This document shows, in pieces, positions 1 to 9,750 of a stretch of 64,000 nt of DNA. Origin of the DNA: Mesostigma viride (taxonomy: Eukaryota > Streptophyta > Mesostigmatophyceae > Mesostigmatales > Mesostigmataceae); assembly GCA_009746045.1 (NCBI GenBank), contig RPFO01000667.1, positions 6,029,754 through 6,093,753 of the forward strand, given 5' to 3'. The position numbers and the translations under genes were made by a program. How positions within the stretch are numbered: the first letter of the stretch is position 1; the number at the start of each line of letters is the position of its first letter. The notes beneath the pieces were generated by a model that was not told the origin of the DNA, did no database searches, and worked only from the letters and a program-made list of their open reading frames with translations.

Positions 1-365
<365 letters not shown>

Positions 366-2030
366 AATAGTGGTATTTAATTATTTTATAATTGTTGGGG
401 TTCCGTGTTCGCTGGTGCTCTGCTCCTGAGATGCAAGGACTGACCACACTCACATTATATTTATTGTCCGGTCAAGGTCTCTTGGGTACACGCAGAAGCC
501 TCATTCGTTATTTTAGTACCACTTTAATAAAGCAGCCACACTCCCTGTTTTACTGCTGTGTAGATTGAACATGCTCCTGAAAAGTACCCACTGGGGCATA
601 CCCAGGTCACCCAGTATCCTATACTAGTGAGTTATCCTAGAAACTGGTTATCCTAATACTTAGTTACCCTATAAGTGGTCTCTACTCAATGTAAGGTCCT
701 GGCACAATGGGTGCGTGGATTGCTGGGGGGAGGGGGCTGACAGGGAGAATAATGTGTGGGCTTTCATGATGTTAACCGCCTGCCTGAGCATGTGGGACTA
801 AACCACCTTGTAATCTCAAATGGTGGGGGTACTCATCCAGCTACCTGGACAATACTATCATTTTGAAAATTCTCTGAGCATCCCGCAATTTCTCTGAGGC
901 AATTTGAAGTAGCATGGACCTTGGCGCACGTCTTACAACAATCAAAGCCCATGTGAGCATCTCCCGTCCCGTCCCGTGCCCTTGTCCTTATTTAAAACTT
1001 TCACCCATGACAGTCAGACTGTAGAGTCCACTGATATATTCCAAATAAAGACAATTGCCAGTTGCTTGATAAAACACATGTAAGGAATGTGTTTGTCTCG
1101 GAGCTCTGCGCACACTTTCAATCCACATTGAGACAGGTATTGTTGAGCGCACCTGTCGTCCTCGTAGCCTTAGATTGCAATGGCGCGGCGCGCGTCCCTT
1201 CATGTCGGTTGATCAACGACCGGGCAAGGACGCTGAGGCACGCATGCAGGGAAGCAAGAACTGCGACGCGCTAATCAGCGGAGAGTGTTTGCACAAGCTC
1301 AATGCGTGTAAATGTCAAATGGCGGCGTGATGCACAACAATGCAAGGGACGCTGCATTTGTCACCTTCCGGCCTTATTCCGTGCCACATGCTGGCCGACA
1401 AATTCCGACCGGAGTTTACAAGCGCCCAACCTGTTTTTTGACTGCGTTTCCACGGGCACTGTACATATTTTACATTTAGACCCCGCAGTGGCTATAGAGC
1501 CAGCGGAAGTGGGAAGAGGTTTCCCAACAGCCAATTTCTCCAGGCCGAGAGACATCATTGGCGGCATTTGCCGCAGAGAGTACGCACCACGAAGTTGCAA
1601 GACGGATAACGATGGGTGCGTGCCAAAGTCCCCTCCAAGGCACGAGTCTGCCACGGCACCTTATTATTCGGCCCATGGAGTAATATATGGTGCCCTCAAG
1701 AGTGGATATTTCCTAATCCTCGTCGGCTCCTCGCATCACCGGGCGGCACTGTGTGCAAGTTAGGATTCTGTTGCTTGGGAAAGGCAACGAGGCGATTTTC
1801 TACTTAACCAGTGTCGTACTGCAGAAAGGACTTGTGGATGCCAGAACTCTCTGGCTCCGTACAGTGTACGGATCGCGAGGCTACACCAACAACAATTTAG
1901 TAGATCCCATCAACTCAAAGTTGTTGCTGCCTGTCTCTGCCCACATGTTAGTTTTACTGTATTAGTTCGTAAGTTAGTTGAATCCCACGCCGATTGTGGG
2001 GACAGGGGAAGAGCTGTCAGACAGTCAATT
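366..2030. other. Unassigned region, no gene recognised
   Basis: Both strands hold only short open frames (the longest is about 153 codons at 1302-1763, plus strand) with no recognisable domain, no coherent exon series and no match to other repeats in the window. Nothing supports a gene here. Confidence 0.5.
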
Positions 2031-2126
2031 ACAGTCATTCACGCCTTAAGTTGGGTTCGAGGTTTTTGAGGGGTCAAACCCCGAGAGACTTAAGGCGTGA
2101 ACCCAACTTAAGGCGTGAATGACTGT
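2031..2126. mobile_element. Foldback / MITE-like element, short
   Basis: A perfect 28-bp inverted repeat (2031-2058 and 2099-2126) encloses a 40-base centre that itself contains a third copy of the CTTAAGGCGTGA motif. The arms begin ACAGTCATTC. The same start is seen in the larger inverted-repeat element at 4103-4443, so the two appear to be members of one foldback family. TA flanks both sides, which could be a 2-bp target duplication. Confidence 0.7.
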
Positions 2127-2756
2127 ATTGGCCTGGGTATGGCTTCGCACAATCAATATGCTATACATATGATAGTGCGATCTGGACTATCCAGAACGAG
2201 ACGGTTTTCAAAGTGCGACACGAGTACACCATGAAAGCAGCCGTGGTGCGGCGGTTTATCTTCCTCTGGAACTCGGCAATGAGTCGCGCTTGGCTGTTGG
2301 CGCAAGAACAACACAAAGTGAGGTGTGGGACCCGCGGCCCGGGCCCGGCCCAGCCGCAATGACGGACAATGAGCCCAGCCCCTTAGAGCTTTTCGGCCAT
2401 GATCTCCTGGGACGCAACAGGGTGTTTACTTGTATTCGTCACGATGACCTGACGCGTATCACCTGCCAGGCTTCCGTCCCTGGTCACATACTCACTCCCT
2501 TCTAAGTAAACATATCACCCGGCCTCAGTACCACATTACACACATTGGGTAGTAACCAGCTGGTCGGTCGATACGTGGTACCCCTTTACCTAACGATATT
2601 CCCATTGGTTAATAAAAAATACCCATTTACCCGGAAATCCCACGCCGCACACGGGCACTAGCAGGCGAGTGAGTTGAGTTGTTGTCGTTTGTTGTTGACT
2701 TGTTGTTGTTGTTGCCCACCGACGCCTTTGCGGTGATGGCATGATGTTCAGTGTCA
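2127..2756. other. Unassigned region
   Basis: Only short chance open frames are present. A run of GTT units near 2701-2713 is followed by GCCCACCG, which resembles the reverse complement of the (CAA)n-tailed repeat ends found next to it. Confidence 0.4.
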
Positions 2757-2868
2757 TGGCCCTCGGCCGTTTCCAAATCTCTGCTGCTCATGTTAGTCGG
2801 TTAGTTAGTTGGTACTAAGGGTGCTGCCCATGTGCGGCGTGGGCAACAACAACAACAACAACAACCGC
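2757..2868 (+). repeat. (CAA)n-tailed repeat, copy 1
   Basis: A block beginning CCCTCGGCCGTTTCCAAATC and ending TGCGGCGTGGG-(CAA)n recurs at 3479-3539, 3613-3673 and 15861-15934. A conserved end followed by a simple tail suggests the 3' end of a short retroelement. No coding part can be attached to it. Confidence 0.6.
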
Positions 2869-3167
2869 AACAACAACCGACCCCATGTGCGGCGTGGGCC
2901 TCGAGTCTCAACATCCACTAACCCTGTCCACCATACCTGCCACGAACCCTTGCTGCACCAGACGACTTCTACGATCCCAAACAACAACCAGCCCTCCCGG
3001 ACCTTGCCCCCCCACCCCGCCCCTCCCCCCGCAGGCGCCTACTGGCGATCGGCCACGAGCGTCCGCGCGGCCGCATCGCCGCCTCATCGCCAGCTATGCA
3101 TCGACCCAGCGTATGGCACACAATCTGTTGCTTGGAGACTTGCCGGCGGCACCTCTTCTGCTCGGAT

Positions 3168-3340
3168 ACACCAAGCGGTTGTACCAACGCGGGTGTCCCT
3201 TATGAGGCAACCTTCCATGCTCCGCAGAGTACCTTGTTGTTGTCTCCCACAATCTGGCTCTCGACTACTCGGCGGAACATTGTTTGGCCTAGGACACACC
3301 AAGTTGTTGTACCAACGCGGGTGTATCCAATGATGCAACC
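3168..3340 (+). repeat. Direct repeat pair of about 45 bp
   Basis: A segment starting ACACCAAG and containing TTGTACCAACGCGGGTGT occurs at 3168-3212 and again, diverged, at 3296-3340. The two lie within the cluster of (CAA)n-tailed repeats and may be internal repeats of that family. Confidence 0.55.
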
Positions 3341-3478
3341 GTACATGTCCCCGCTGAGTATCTTTGTTTCTTGTATCAAGGAGACAACCAGCGCAGGCCA
3401 GAAATCGGGAGAATCCGGACATTTTGTATGTTTGTGATGCCCGTTGTTCAGTGTCCAGGCATGCTGTTCAGTGTCCTG

Positions 3479-3539
3479 GCCCTCGGCCGTCTCTAAATCT
3501 CTGCTGCCTGTGTGCAGCGTGGGCAACAACAACAACAAC
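3479..3539 (+). repeat. (CAA)n-tailed repeat, copy 2
   Basis: Second copy of the CCTCGGCCGT...GCGTGGG-(CAA)n end. It is followed at 3575-3600 by a short tandem run of AACTC units. Confidence 0.6.
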
Positions 3540-3612
3540 GACCACTAACCCTGTCGGTACGCCGGCGCGGGAATAAACTCAACTCAACTCAACTCAATTC
3601 TCAACATTCAAC

Positions 3613-3673
3613 GGCCCTCGGCCGTTTCCAAATCTCTGCTGCCCATTTGCATGCGGCGTGGGCAACAACAACA
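3613..3673 (+). repeat. (CAA)n-tailed repeat, copy 3
   Basis: Third copy of the same 3'-end-like block, with a short tail of three CAA units. Confidence 0.6.
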
Positions 3674-4092
3674 GTCTGCTAAGCCTTAAGTAGCTATTCT
3701 ACACTACTGCTATAGTCCCCCTAGGCTGGGTTCATGCTGGGGTTGCTGACTTTGCTCGGGCGGCGGGCGGCGCCTGCCAGGGCTTGTGGTCGACGTAGAT
3801 GACTGACCCCCTCCAATATACCGACCCTTCTCGATCCCTGCCGTCTGCCGGAGCTGGAGGTAGGTCGGCCATAGCTCTCGTGGCCGTTGTTGCTGCGCCA
3901 GGGTCAAGTCGTCTTCCAGCGTGGAGGAAGTCCCCACGAGCTAGCTGATTGCGACGCGCTTGAGGAACAAAAGCTTGTCAGCCATGTACTCCGGCAAAGG
4001 TGAGCATGCTGCAGCAGCGGGGGCAGTCCCGCCTTACCCCGCGAGCGGAGAAGGTGGAGGACCTCCAGCCGGAGCTCGCCTATTAGGGCCAT

Positions 4093-4463
4093 TAATTAAT
4101 TAATTACAGTCATTCCCGCGTTAAGTTACGATTCTTAAGGTTACGTTCCCGCGTTGAGTTACGACGCCAAGTTTTTGGCGGCGTAAACCTCAGCGCCCAC
4201 CTTTCCGTAAATATCTGGATGGAAAAATGGCTTTCGGGGGACTTCGATGCTGCAGCTGTCCAGATCGGGCTTGACAAGAGCTGTCGATTGTCGTATAGAA
4301 GTCCGTCAGAGGAGGGGGGGGTGGGCTGCTAGCCTAATTCTACCGCAAAGGTTACCTACGCGCGTTAACTTACGTTCCCGCGTTAAGTTACGACGCCCAG
4401 ATTTTGGCAGCGATCGTAACTTAACACGGGAATTACTGTTATTAATAGACACGTGACTGCGAT
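4093..4463 (-). mobile_element. Truncated LINE tail with 12-bp target duplication, carrying a MITE
   Basis: The ORF1 pseudogene is interrupted by 371 bp flanked by the direct repeat TATTAGGGCCAT (4081-4092 and 4464-4475). The outer parts of the insert are (TTAA)n on the left and TAGACACGTGACTGCG on the right. This is the reverse complement of the 3' end seen at 42870-42947, so it is a severely 5'-truncated LINE in minus orientation. The middle of its tail is occupied by the inverted-repeat element 4103-4443. Confidence 0.8.
4103..4443. mobile_element. MITE with CAGTCATTCCCGCG-type inverted termini
   Basis: The left end (about 4106-4131) and right end (about 4414-4441) are imperfect inverted repeats of roughly 28 bp containing CCCGCGTTAAGTTACG. 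A second internal pair near 4140-4185 and 4370-4410 repeats the same motif plus TTTTGGCGGCG / TTTTGGCAGCG. There is no coding capacity. TTA flanks both sides. The arms are related to the foldback at 2031-2126. Confidence 0.7.
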
Positions 4464-5498
4464 TATTAGGGCCATGGGGGCAAGGATTTTGTGCTCAAAC
4501 GCCTGTGCAAGCTTTTCGGAGTCCTCACCTTCCAGCGGGTCGAAGTGCTTGACGATGACGTTATGGCTGCGCTTGTCGATCTCGGCCTCCTCACGGAGGT
4601 AAAGCGTCTGCTGCTTGAGCTGTGCAGCCGGCGATGGCGCAGGTGGTGGTGGTGGTGGTGGTGTGGCTCATTAGCATTGCTGCCCAGGTCCGGGGTGGCC
4701 GGGAGGTGCATCGCCGGCTGGGCCAGCAGGAACTGGCCGGGCTGTCAGCAATGTCCTTCACCGCCTGGGCAGTGAGGCCTGCGGTGTTTTGCAGGCACGC
4801 GATGGCGATGGCGTTGTCCTAGCTTGAGGCGCTGGTCGATGTTGAGGAGCTGGGCGGTGATATATGGCGTCGGTGGTAGCGGTGGTGGCTTTGGAGGTGG
4901 AGGCGAGTAGGTTGGATCGAGGTGGCTGTGGCGGTGGTGGAGAGGAGGAGCTCGGCAGCCAGCGTGCCGACCAATGCCGCCACATCTGCGGCAAGGGGGG
5001 GCACGTGCTGCTCAAGGACCTCCTTGAGGATGGAGCGAAAGGCAGTACGTTTCGGAGAGGGCGGTGGGGGCGGTGTTGGGGGGAAGCCCAGATCTCGTCC
5101 TCGGTGCGCCCGAGGGAGCAGATCGAGAGCAATGCGCTGATTAAGGCGGGGGCGAGGGGTATTGCGAATAAGGCTGGTCCGCCATTACTTTGAGCGAATT
5201 AAGACAGGTCCTGGGAGCCGATCCCAGTGTTGAGGGAATTGTGGCCGTAAATGTGCCGGTACAGGTCCACAAGCGAGGCGTGCGTCCCGAATCCAAAACA
5301 CGTCATCCATGAATTACAAGTTCCGGGGTGCGGTGCCAATAGCCCGGAGAGTTGATGTCGAAGTCAACCTCGCGCCAGCGCGGAACGGACGTAGGGCGAC
5401 TGCGTTTGGTCTCAGGCGATGCCGAGGGCGAAGCCGCAGGAGGAGCCGAGTAGACCACTAGCGCTCATGGTTAGTGTCACCGCTGCAGTGACACCCAT

Positions 5499-5775
5499 TA
5501 ATTAATTAATTAAACTCGTGCTCCCGTTGGGGAGTCACGGAGCACCGAAGTGCTTTTAATCCCTGTGTGTGCACTACAGGAGAAAGGGCAGAGACCCCCA
5601 GTCTCCTTCATGCCAAAGGCATGCCACAGCTGCAATCGGGCGCGGCTAGCGAAAAGGACAGGCTAACGATCCGGCAAACTGTGGGTGCAATAAGACCCAT
5701 GTGAGCATATCATAGCAAGGAGCGTGGGCAAGTAATCTGAACATAGCCAGGGCGTAGCATGGCTGTACTAGGACT
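5499..5775 (-). mobile_element. 5'-truncated LINE 3' end with (TTAA)n tail and 12-bp target duplication
   Basis: The insert is bounded by AGTGACACCCAT at 5487-5498 and 5776-5787. On the minus strand it ends in the stem-loop GTGCTCC...GGGAGCACGAG followed by (TTAA)n, and upstream it matches the 3' UTR of the half-LINE at 20530-24116 (compare 22130-22640). It also provides the empty-site version of the sequence interrupted by the piggyBac-like element at 22653-23994. Confidence 0.85.
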
Positions 5776-5782
5776 AGTGACA

Positions 5783-6305
5783 CCCATGGATGTTGCCTTC
5801 AGAATTAATTAGCCAAGCCCTGCCTATAATGGGACCCCCATGGCTGTTGCATTAAGAATTTAGCCATGCTATGCCTTTGCAGAGAGATGCTCTCTGTTGA
5901 GAATTAATTAATTAATTAATTAGACTCGTGCTCCCGCTGGGGAGTCACGGAGCATTAACCCCGATGGATGGATGGGTGGGTGCAAACAGTCCTACCGGTC
6001 TAAGCTATCTACATCAGCTACCTACGACATCTATCTAACAGCATACATCTATCTGTTGAGAAGCCATGCCTTAGCTCTTGTTTAGCCATGATGATCTTCC
6101 CCCACATGACATGCTCCCCCTTAGCTGGGCATAGCGTGATAGATCATGAGGGTGCAGGTGCCCTGGTGCACCTAGAGCAAGGGTAGCTTACATTCCCACC
6201 CTTGCAGGAAGTAGCCCAGAATGTATTAAAAGCCATATGCCCCTTCTCAGGGGTATGTGCTACATATTCTCCCAACGGAGTTATGTTACAATTCAATTCA
6301 ATTCA
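5783..6305 (+). mobile_element. Half-LINE family 1, 3' UTR fragment
   Basis: Matches the 3' UTR of the intact half-LINE (11330-11686): the ATGGGACCCCCATGG block, the GCAGAGAGATGCTCTCTG hairpin, the GGAAGTAGCCCAGAATGTAT stretch and the terminal TGTGCTACAT..CCCAACGGAGTTATGTTA, ending in AATTC repeats. It is interrupted at 5903-6051 by another short insertion. Confidence 0.8.
5903..6051 (-). mobile_element. Short 5'-truncated LINE 3' end, 10-bp target duplication
   Basis: 149 bp bounded by TCTGTTGAGA (5893-5902 and 6052-6061). On the minus strand it ends with the conserved stem-loop GCTCC...GGGAGCACGAGT and (TTAA)n. Its upstream part matches the 3' UTR of the RT-bearing element at 18110-18400. 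Confidence 0.85.
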
Positions 6306-6337
6306 ATCCACCGCTGCAGTTCTAGACCGGGGGGCGG

Positions 6338-6460
6338 AACTGCAGGCATGTTTGCATTGCTCCCCCCACAAGCCCTGGCAGGCCCCCCCTGCCACCTCAG
6401 ACTAGCTAGGAAATATATACCAGTAGTGTAGATTAGGCAGGCTTAGTCTAGCATCAGTCG
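6338..6460 (+). mobile_element. Fragment of half-LINE ORF1 3' end
   Basis: Contains the last codons of ORF1 (ACAAGCCCTGGCAGG to the CCACCTCAGACTAG stop) and the adjoining 3' UTR start (CCAGTAGTGTAGATTAG), matching 11217-11300. It has no upstream coding sequence. Confidence 0.75.
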
Positions 6461-6469
6461 GCCATAGCT

Positions 6470-7016
6470 CGCGTCGTTATATGCCGACGAGCCACGAGCC
6501 ACGAGCGGACATGGCTGACGGCGGAGCTCAGAACTTTTGCGTCTGAGCCCCAAATGCAGTCAGATCACTTGCAACCGATGCGTCTTTTCTAGGCGCATCT
6601 GCTACTACCATCGGTTACAGCTGTAACGCAGTATTGTGACTGGTATTGTGACATATCACGTGACGAGCCACGAGGTAGCCATGGCTGACGGCGGAGCTCA
6701 TAACTTTCACGTTTGAGCACCGAATTTAGCCGTGAATATCACAATCGATGCGTCTTTCTACGCGACGCACATGCTGATCTAATTTTCCGAAGCTATTACG
6801 CAATATAAGATGAGCAAACGCCTCTCGACGCAACGCAGCCTCGCGGCTGCGCTCGGCAATGAAAATACGCCTGCAGCTTCGGCTGCAGCTTCGCCCACCG
6901 GCCCAGACGGCAACGGTGACACTAGTCGTGCACTGGTGCTCGCCCAGCCCCCCGGGCTTGCCTCGCCATCTGCATCGCCTGAACCTAAGCGCAGTCGCTC
7001 TGCTGAGCCGCATGCC
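6470..7016 (+). mobile_element. Half-LINE 5' UTR plus truncated ORF1 N-terminus
   Basis: Two diverged tandem versions of the 5' UTR (each with GCCACGAG...CATGGCTGACGG) are followed by an ATG at 6810. The predicted start, MSKRLSTQRSLAAALGNEN, matches the intact ORF1 at 9909. After about 69 codons, containing the SPSASPEPKR motif, the sequence switches at a G-run (7017) to an RT gene on the opposite strand. ORF1 is therefore cut off by a rearrangement, not by a stop. Confidence 0.8.
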
Positions 7017-8857
7017 AGGGGGGGGCTCGTTGTCCTCTATGACCTGGGCCCACTTGGCCTTGTCCATCATCTTCGTCCAAATCACGGAGAGGCCTAGGCC
7101 CCCCATGTCCTCTACTAGCTGTTCTTTGAAGGTGCGGGCCTGGCGGCGTCTAACATGACTGGGCCCGGCCCACGTCAGGAGGTGCCGGCCAGGCTGAGCT
7201 GGTCGCAGACCTGCGGGGGGGCCACGTGAGGTGTCTACCTGGTTGGTGCGAGCTAAGTGCCCTACTAGCTGCAGGCGCCGCTGCTGAATGGTGCTGGTGA
7301 TATATGGCATGCCCTGGTACAGGTCCTCATTGCGGACATGAGCAGCATATCCTACTCTGAAAATGGAACGCAGCATGTTGGTGACCGCGCCGTCCAGCTT
7401 GCGGGCCAGGTCGGCGGTGAGGGTCCATGTCTCGGCCCCATACGTGAGAACAGGAAGGACGAGGACCTTGAACAGGTCCTGTTTCTCGATCTTGCCCAGG
7501 GGCTTGCGCCACAGGGCCTGGCGGTACTGGCGTAAAGCGTGCCAGGCGAGGGAGATGCGATGGTCCACATCAGCCTCGCAGCTGGGGAGCAGGCTGCCCA
7601 GCAGCTTGACGCGGTCCCGATACAGGACTCGAGAGCCGTCGAGGAGATAGAGGGGTGGCGGTGAGTGGGTGAGCCCAACCGCCAGGGCCTCTGTCTTCTT
7701 GCTCAGACCTCAAGCCCTACTGCACGGGCCTCGATAGCCAGGCAGTCAAGCCATGTCTGCAAGTGCCCAGCCGGTGTCCTCGAAGAGGGTGGTGTCGTCT
7801 GCGTAGATGATGTCAACCAGCCGAATCTCCGTGTCCGCTCCGCCATGCCAGTATTTGTTAGCGACCTGCACTCCTGGTTCCCTACCCATGATGCGGGCAA
7901 ATCGCTTGCGCGCCTGAATCATTACGTATTCGACCACAATAATGAACAGGTAGGGCGACAGCACGCAGCCCTGCCACACACCCTTCTGTAAAGGGCATGG
8001 GGGCGTGGTCCCGTAAGAAGTGCGCACCGAAGTGGTGGACCCTTCATACAGGTTGCGGATGACAGCAATAAGGGGGCGGGGGATCCGGAACAACTCGAGG
8101 ATGTCCCAAAGCGCAGGCCAGAAAACCGAATCGAAGGCTTTGATGAAATCCACCAGCACAAGTTGCAAAGGGGACTCACCAGGCTGAAGGCGTTGCAGTT
8201 CCTCCACCAGTCGGCGAGTAGCGAAGAGCGCCTGTACTGTGTTGCGACCTGAACGGAAGCCGTGCTGAGTCTCGCTGAGGTGACCGTTCAGGGCCGTGCG
8301 CAGGCGGTTCAGGATGAGCCGCATAAGAAGCTTGAGGGGGGCACTTTGAATGCACACCCCTCTGTAGTTGCCGTGGTCGGCAGGCGACCCCTTGTTCTTG
8401 TACAGCATCGTGCGAAAACTGTGTTGCCAGGCCGCTGGAGGTGGTTGCGACGACACCAGAAGGCGGTTGCAGATGTCCCGGAAGAGCAGCATAACACCTG
8501 TGTCCTCGAATTCGGCTGCAAGTTTTACAACTGCGGCAGGAATCTCGTCAGAGCCGGTGGCTGCGTCATAACGCAGGCGCTGGACCGCCTCCGTGACCTC
8601 GCGAGAGGTGAAAGGAGGCATGTCGGATGGGTCGCCAAGTGGGCCGACCAGCGGGGGGACTAGGTAGTCCGCCGCTGAGCTAGGCGGGGCCGGGGGCCCA
8701 GCGGGGCCGGCCAGCTGGGCGGCCGGGCGGGCGGCGGCGGCTGGGAGCAGGGGCGGGGACGGCGCAGCTGTCCCCACGACCTCGGCCGTGGCCGTGGCCC
8801 AGGTACGAAGCCGCTTGGCTGGGGCGTCGGGGACATCGTGGCGGTGGGGCCGGTGAA
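7017..8857 (-). pseudogene. L1-like ORF2 reverse transcriptase fragment, frameshifted and inverted
   Basis: The minus strand encodes a non-LTR RT. The upstream half (about 8777-7746) carries the YRGVCIQSAPLK block, the LVDFIKAFDS catalytic motif A, QGCVLSPYL motif B and YADDT motif C near 7800. The downstream half (7568-7017) carries VLTYGAETWTLT, RRLQLVGHLART and the W-rich C-terminus ending EDNEPPP. Small indels near 7770 and 7708, compared with the undamaged copy at 18630-19613, separate the two halves. No endonuclease domain remains at the 5' side. The fragment sits antisense inside a plus-strand ORF1-only element, between ORF1 (to 7016) and 3' UTR (from 8858). Confidence 0.85.
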
Positions 8858-9140
8858 TTTAGCCATGCTATGCCACGCAGAGAGATGCTCTCTGTCGAGA
8901 AGCCATGCCCTAGCTCTTGTATAGCCGTGATGATCTTCCCCCACATGACATACTCCCCCTTAGCTGGGCATAGTGTGAAGATCATGAGGGTGCAGGTGCC
9001 CTGGTGCACCTAGAGCAAGGGTAGCTTACATTCCCACCCTTGCAGGAAGTAGCCCAGAATGTATTAAAAGCCATATGCCCCTTCTCAGGGATATATGTGC
9101 TACATGTACTCCCAACGGAGTTATGTTTCTTAATTAATTG
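8858..9140 (+). mobile_element. Half-LINE family 1 3' UTR
   Basis: Matches 11400-11680: the AGAGAGATGCTCTCTGTCGAGA hairpin, the GGAAGTAGCCCAGAATGTAT stretch and the CCCAACGGAGTTATGTT end followed by TTAATTAATT. It is in plus orientation, in register with the 5' UTR/ORF1 at 6470-7016, so together they read as one element with an inverted RT segment in its middle. Confidence 0.8.
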
Positions 9141-9167
9141 CATTGCTCATCGCAGCGTCCAGGAAGA

Positions 9168-9621
9168 GCTGTCTATTCTGATTTGGCACGCCGCAAAGGT
9201 GAAAACCATTTGCGTTCAGTGCCGGTCCGCGGAAAACGCGATCTGCAAATGAATCCAGGCCGGAATCGAACTGGGGACCTCTCGCACCAACTTTTGCTGA
9301 CTATAGGACGGACGTCTCCTGATCCTAAGGCATCGCCAACTGACACCTACAGTCATCCGCAAAAGTTCTCCTTTCCGGGGAGTGATGCAAGCCTTTCGGA
9401 TTTGGTACTAGATAAATCATTCGAGATCTGTGTGTGTAGGAGTACTACACACGTGTCCACTCGAGACTTGTTCAGTCTCGAAACGTGAGACGGGCTGAAC
9501 ACGGCTGGAACCTTCTTGAGAAGGGGGCGTAGCCGGTACTATCGAGATCAGCCAAGCGTATATTCTGATTTGGCACGCCGCAAAGGTGAAAACCATTTGC
9601 GTTCAGCAAGCTGTCTATTCT
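9168..9621 (-). mobile_element. tRNA-related SINE-like unit with terminal direct repeats
   Basis: The unit is flanked by the 13-bp direct repeat AGCTGTCTATTCT (9168-9180 and 9609-9621). A 46-bp segment (9174-9219) is repeated at 9561-9606. On the minus strand a B-box-like AGTTCGATTCC lies near 9245-9260, with an A-box-like TTGGCGATGCC about 75 bases upstream. A related copy (9-bp target duplication) is at 18238-18351, a diverged one at 56140-56350. T-stem pairing is poor, so it is not a functional tRNA gene. The isotype of the parent tRNA cannot be settled. Confidence 0.65.
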
Positions 9622-9750
9622 ATATCCTAGATCTAGAGTGAGCCAGACCCTAGGGGTCTTGCAGACCCTAGCGGGTTGTGGGTGAACCCTGGGTATGCCC
9701 CCATGCAGGCTCCGGGAGAAGCCTTTATATTCTCCTGGGCTATCGGGGTT

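Larger units (their letters stand above)
3720..5470 (-). pseudogene. L1-like ORF1 (RNA-binding protein) pseudogene, interrupted
   Basis: Read on the minus strand, this segment is a decayed copy of the ORF1 that is intact at 9909-11255. The N-terminal SPSASPE motif and Lys/Arg patch lie near 5430, the coiled-coil region at 4.6-5.1 kb, the KSHNVIVKHF-like start of the RNA-binding domain near 4.55 kb, and the LEDDLTLAQQQ / ELWPTYLQLRQ C-terminal domain at 3820-3920. Several frameshifts break the frame. It is split at 4093-4463 by an inserted LINE tail carrying a MITE. Identity rests on motif order shared with the intact copy. ORF1 proteins of L1-type elements bind element RNA and assemble the RNP. 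Confidence 0.8.

Noticed and set aside
9230-9340. Possible tRNA gene (minus)
   Set aside because: It has B-box-like sequence, but T-stem and acceptor pairing fail and related copies are dispersed with target duplications, so it is a SINE.
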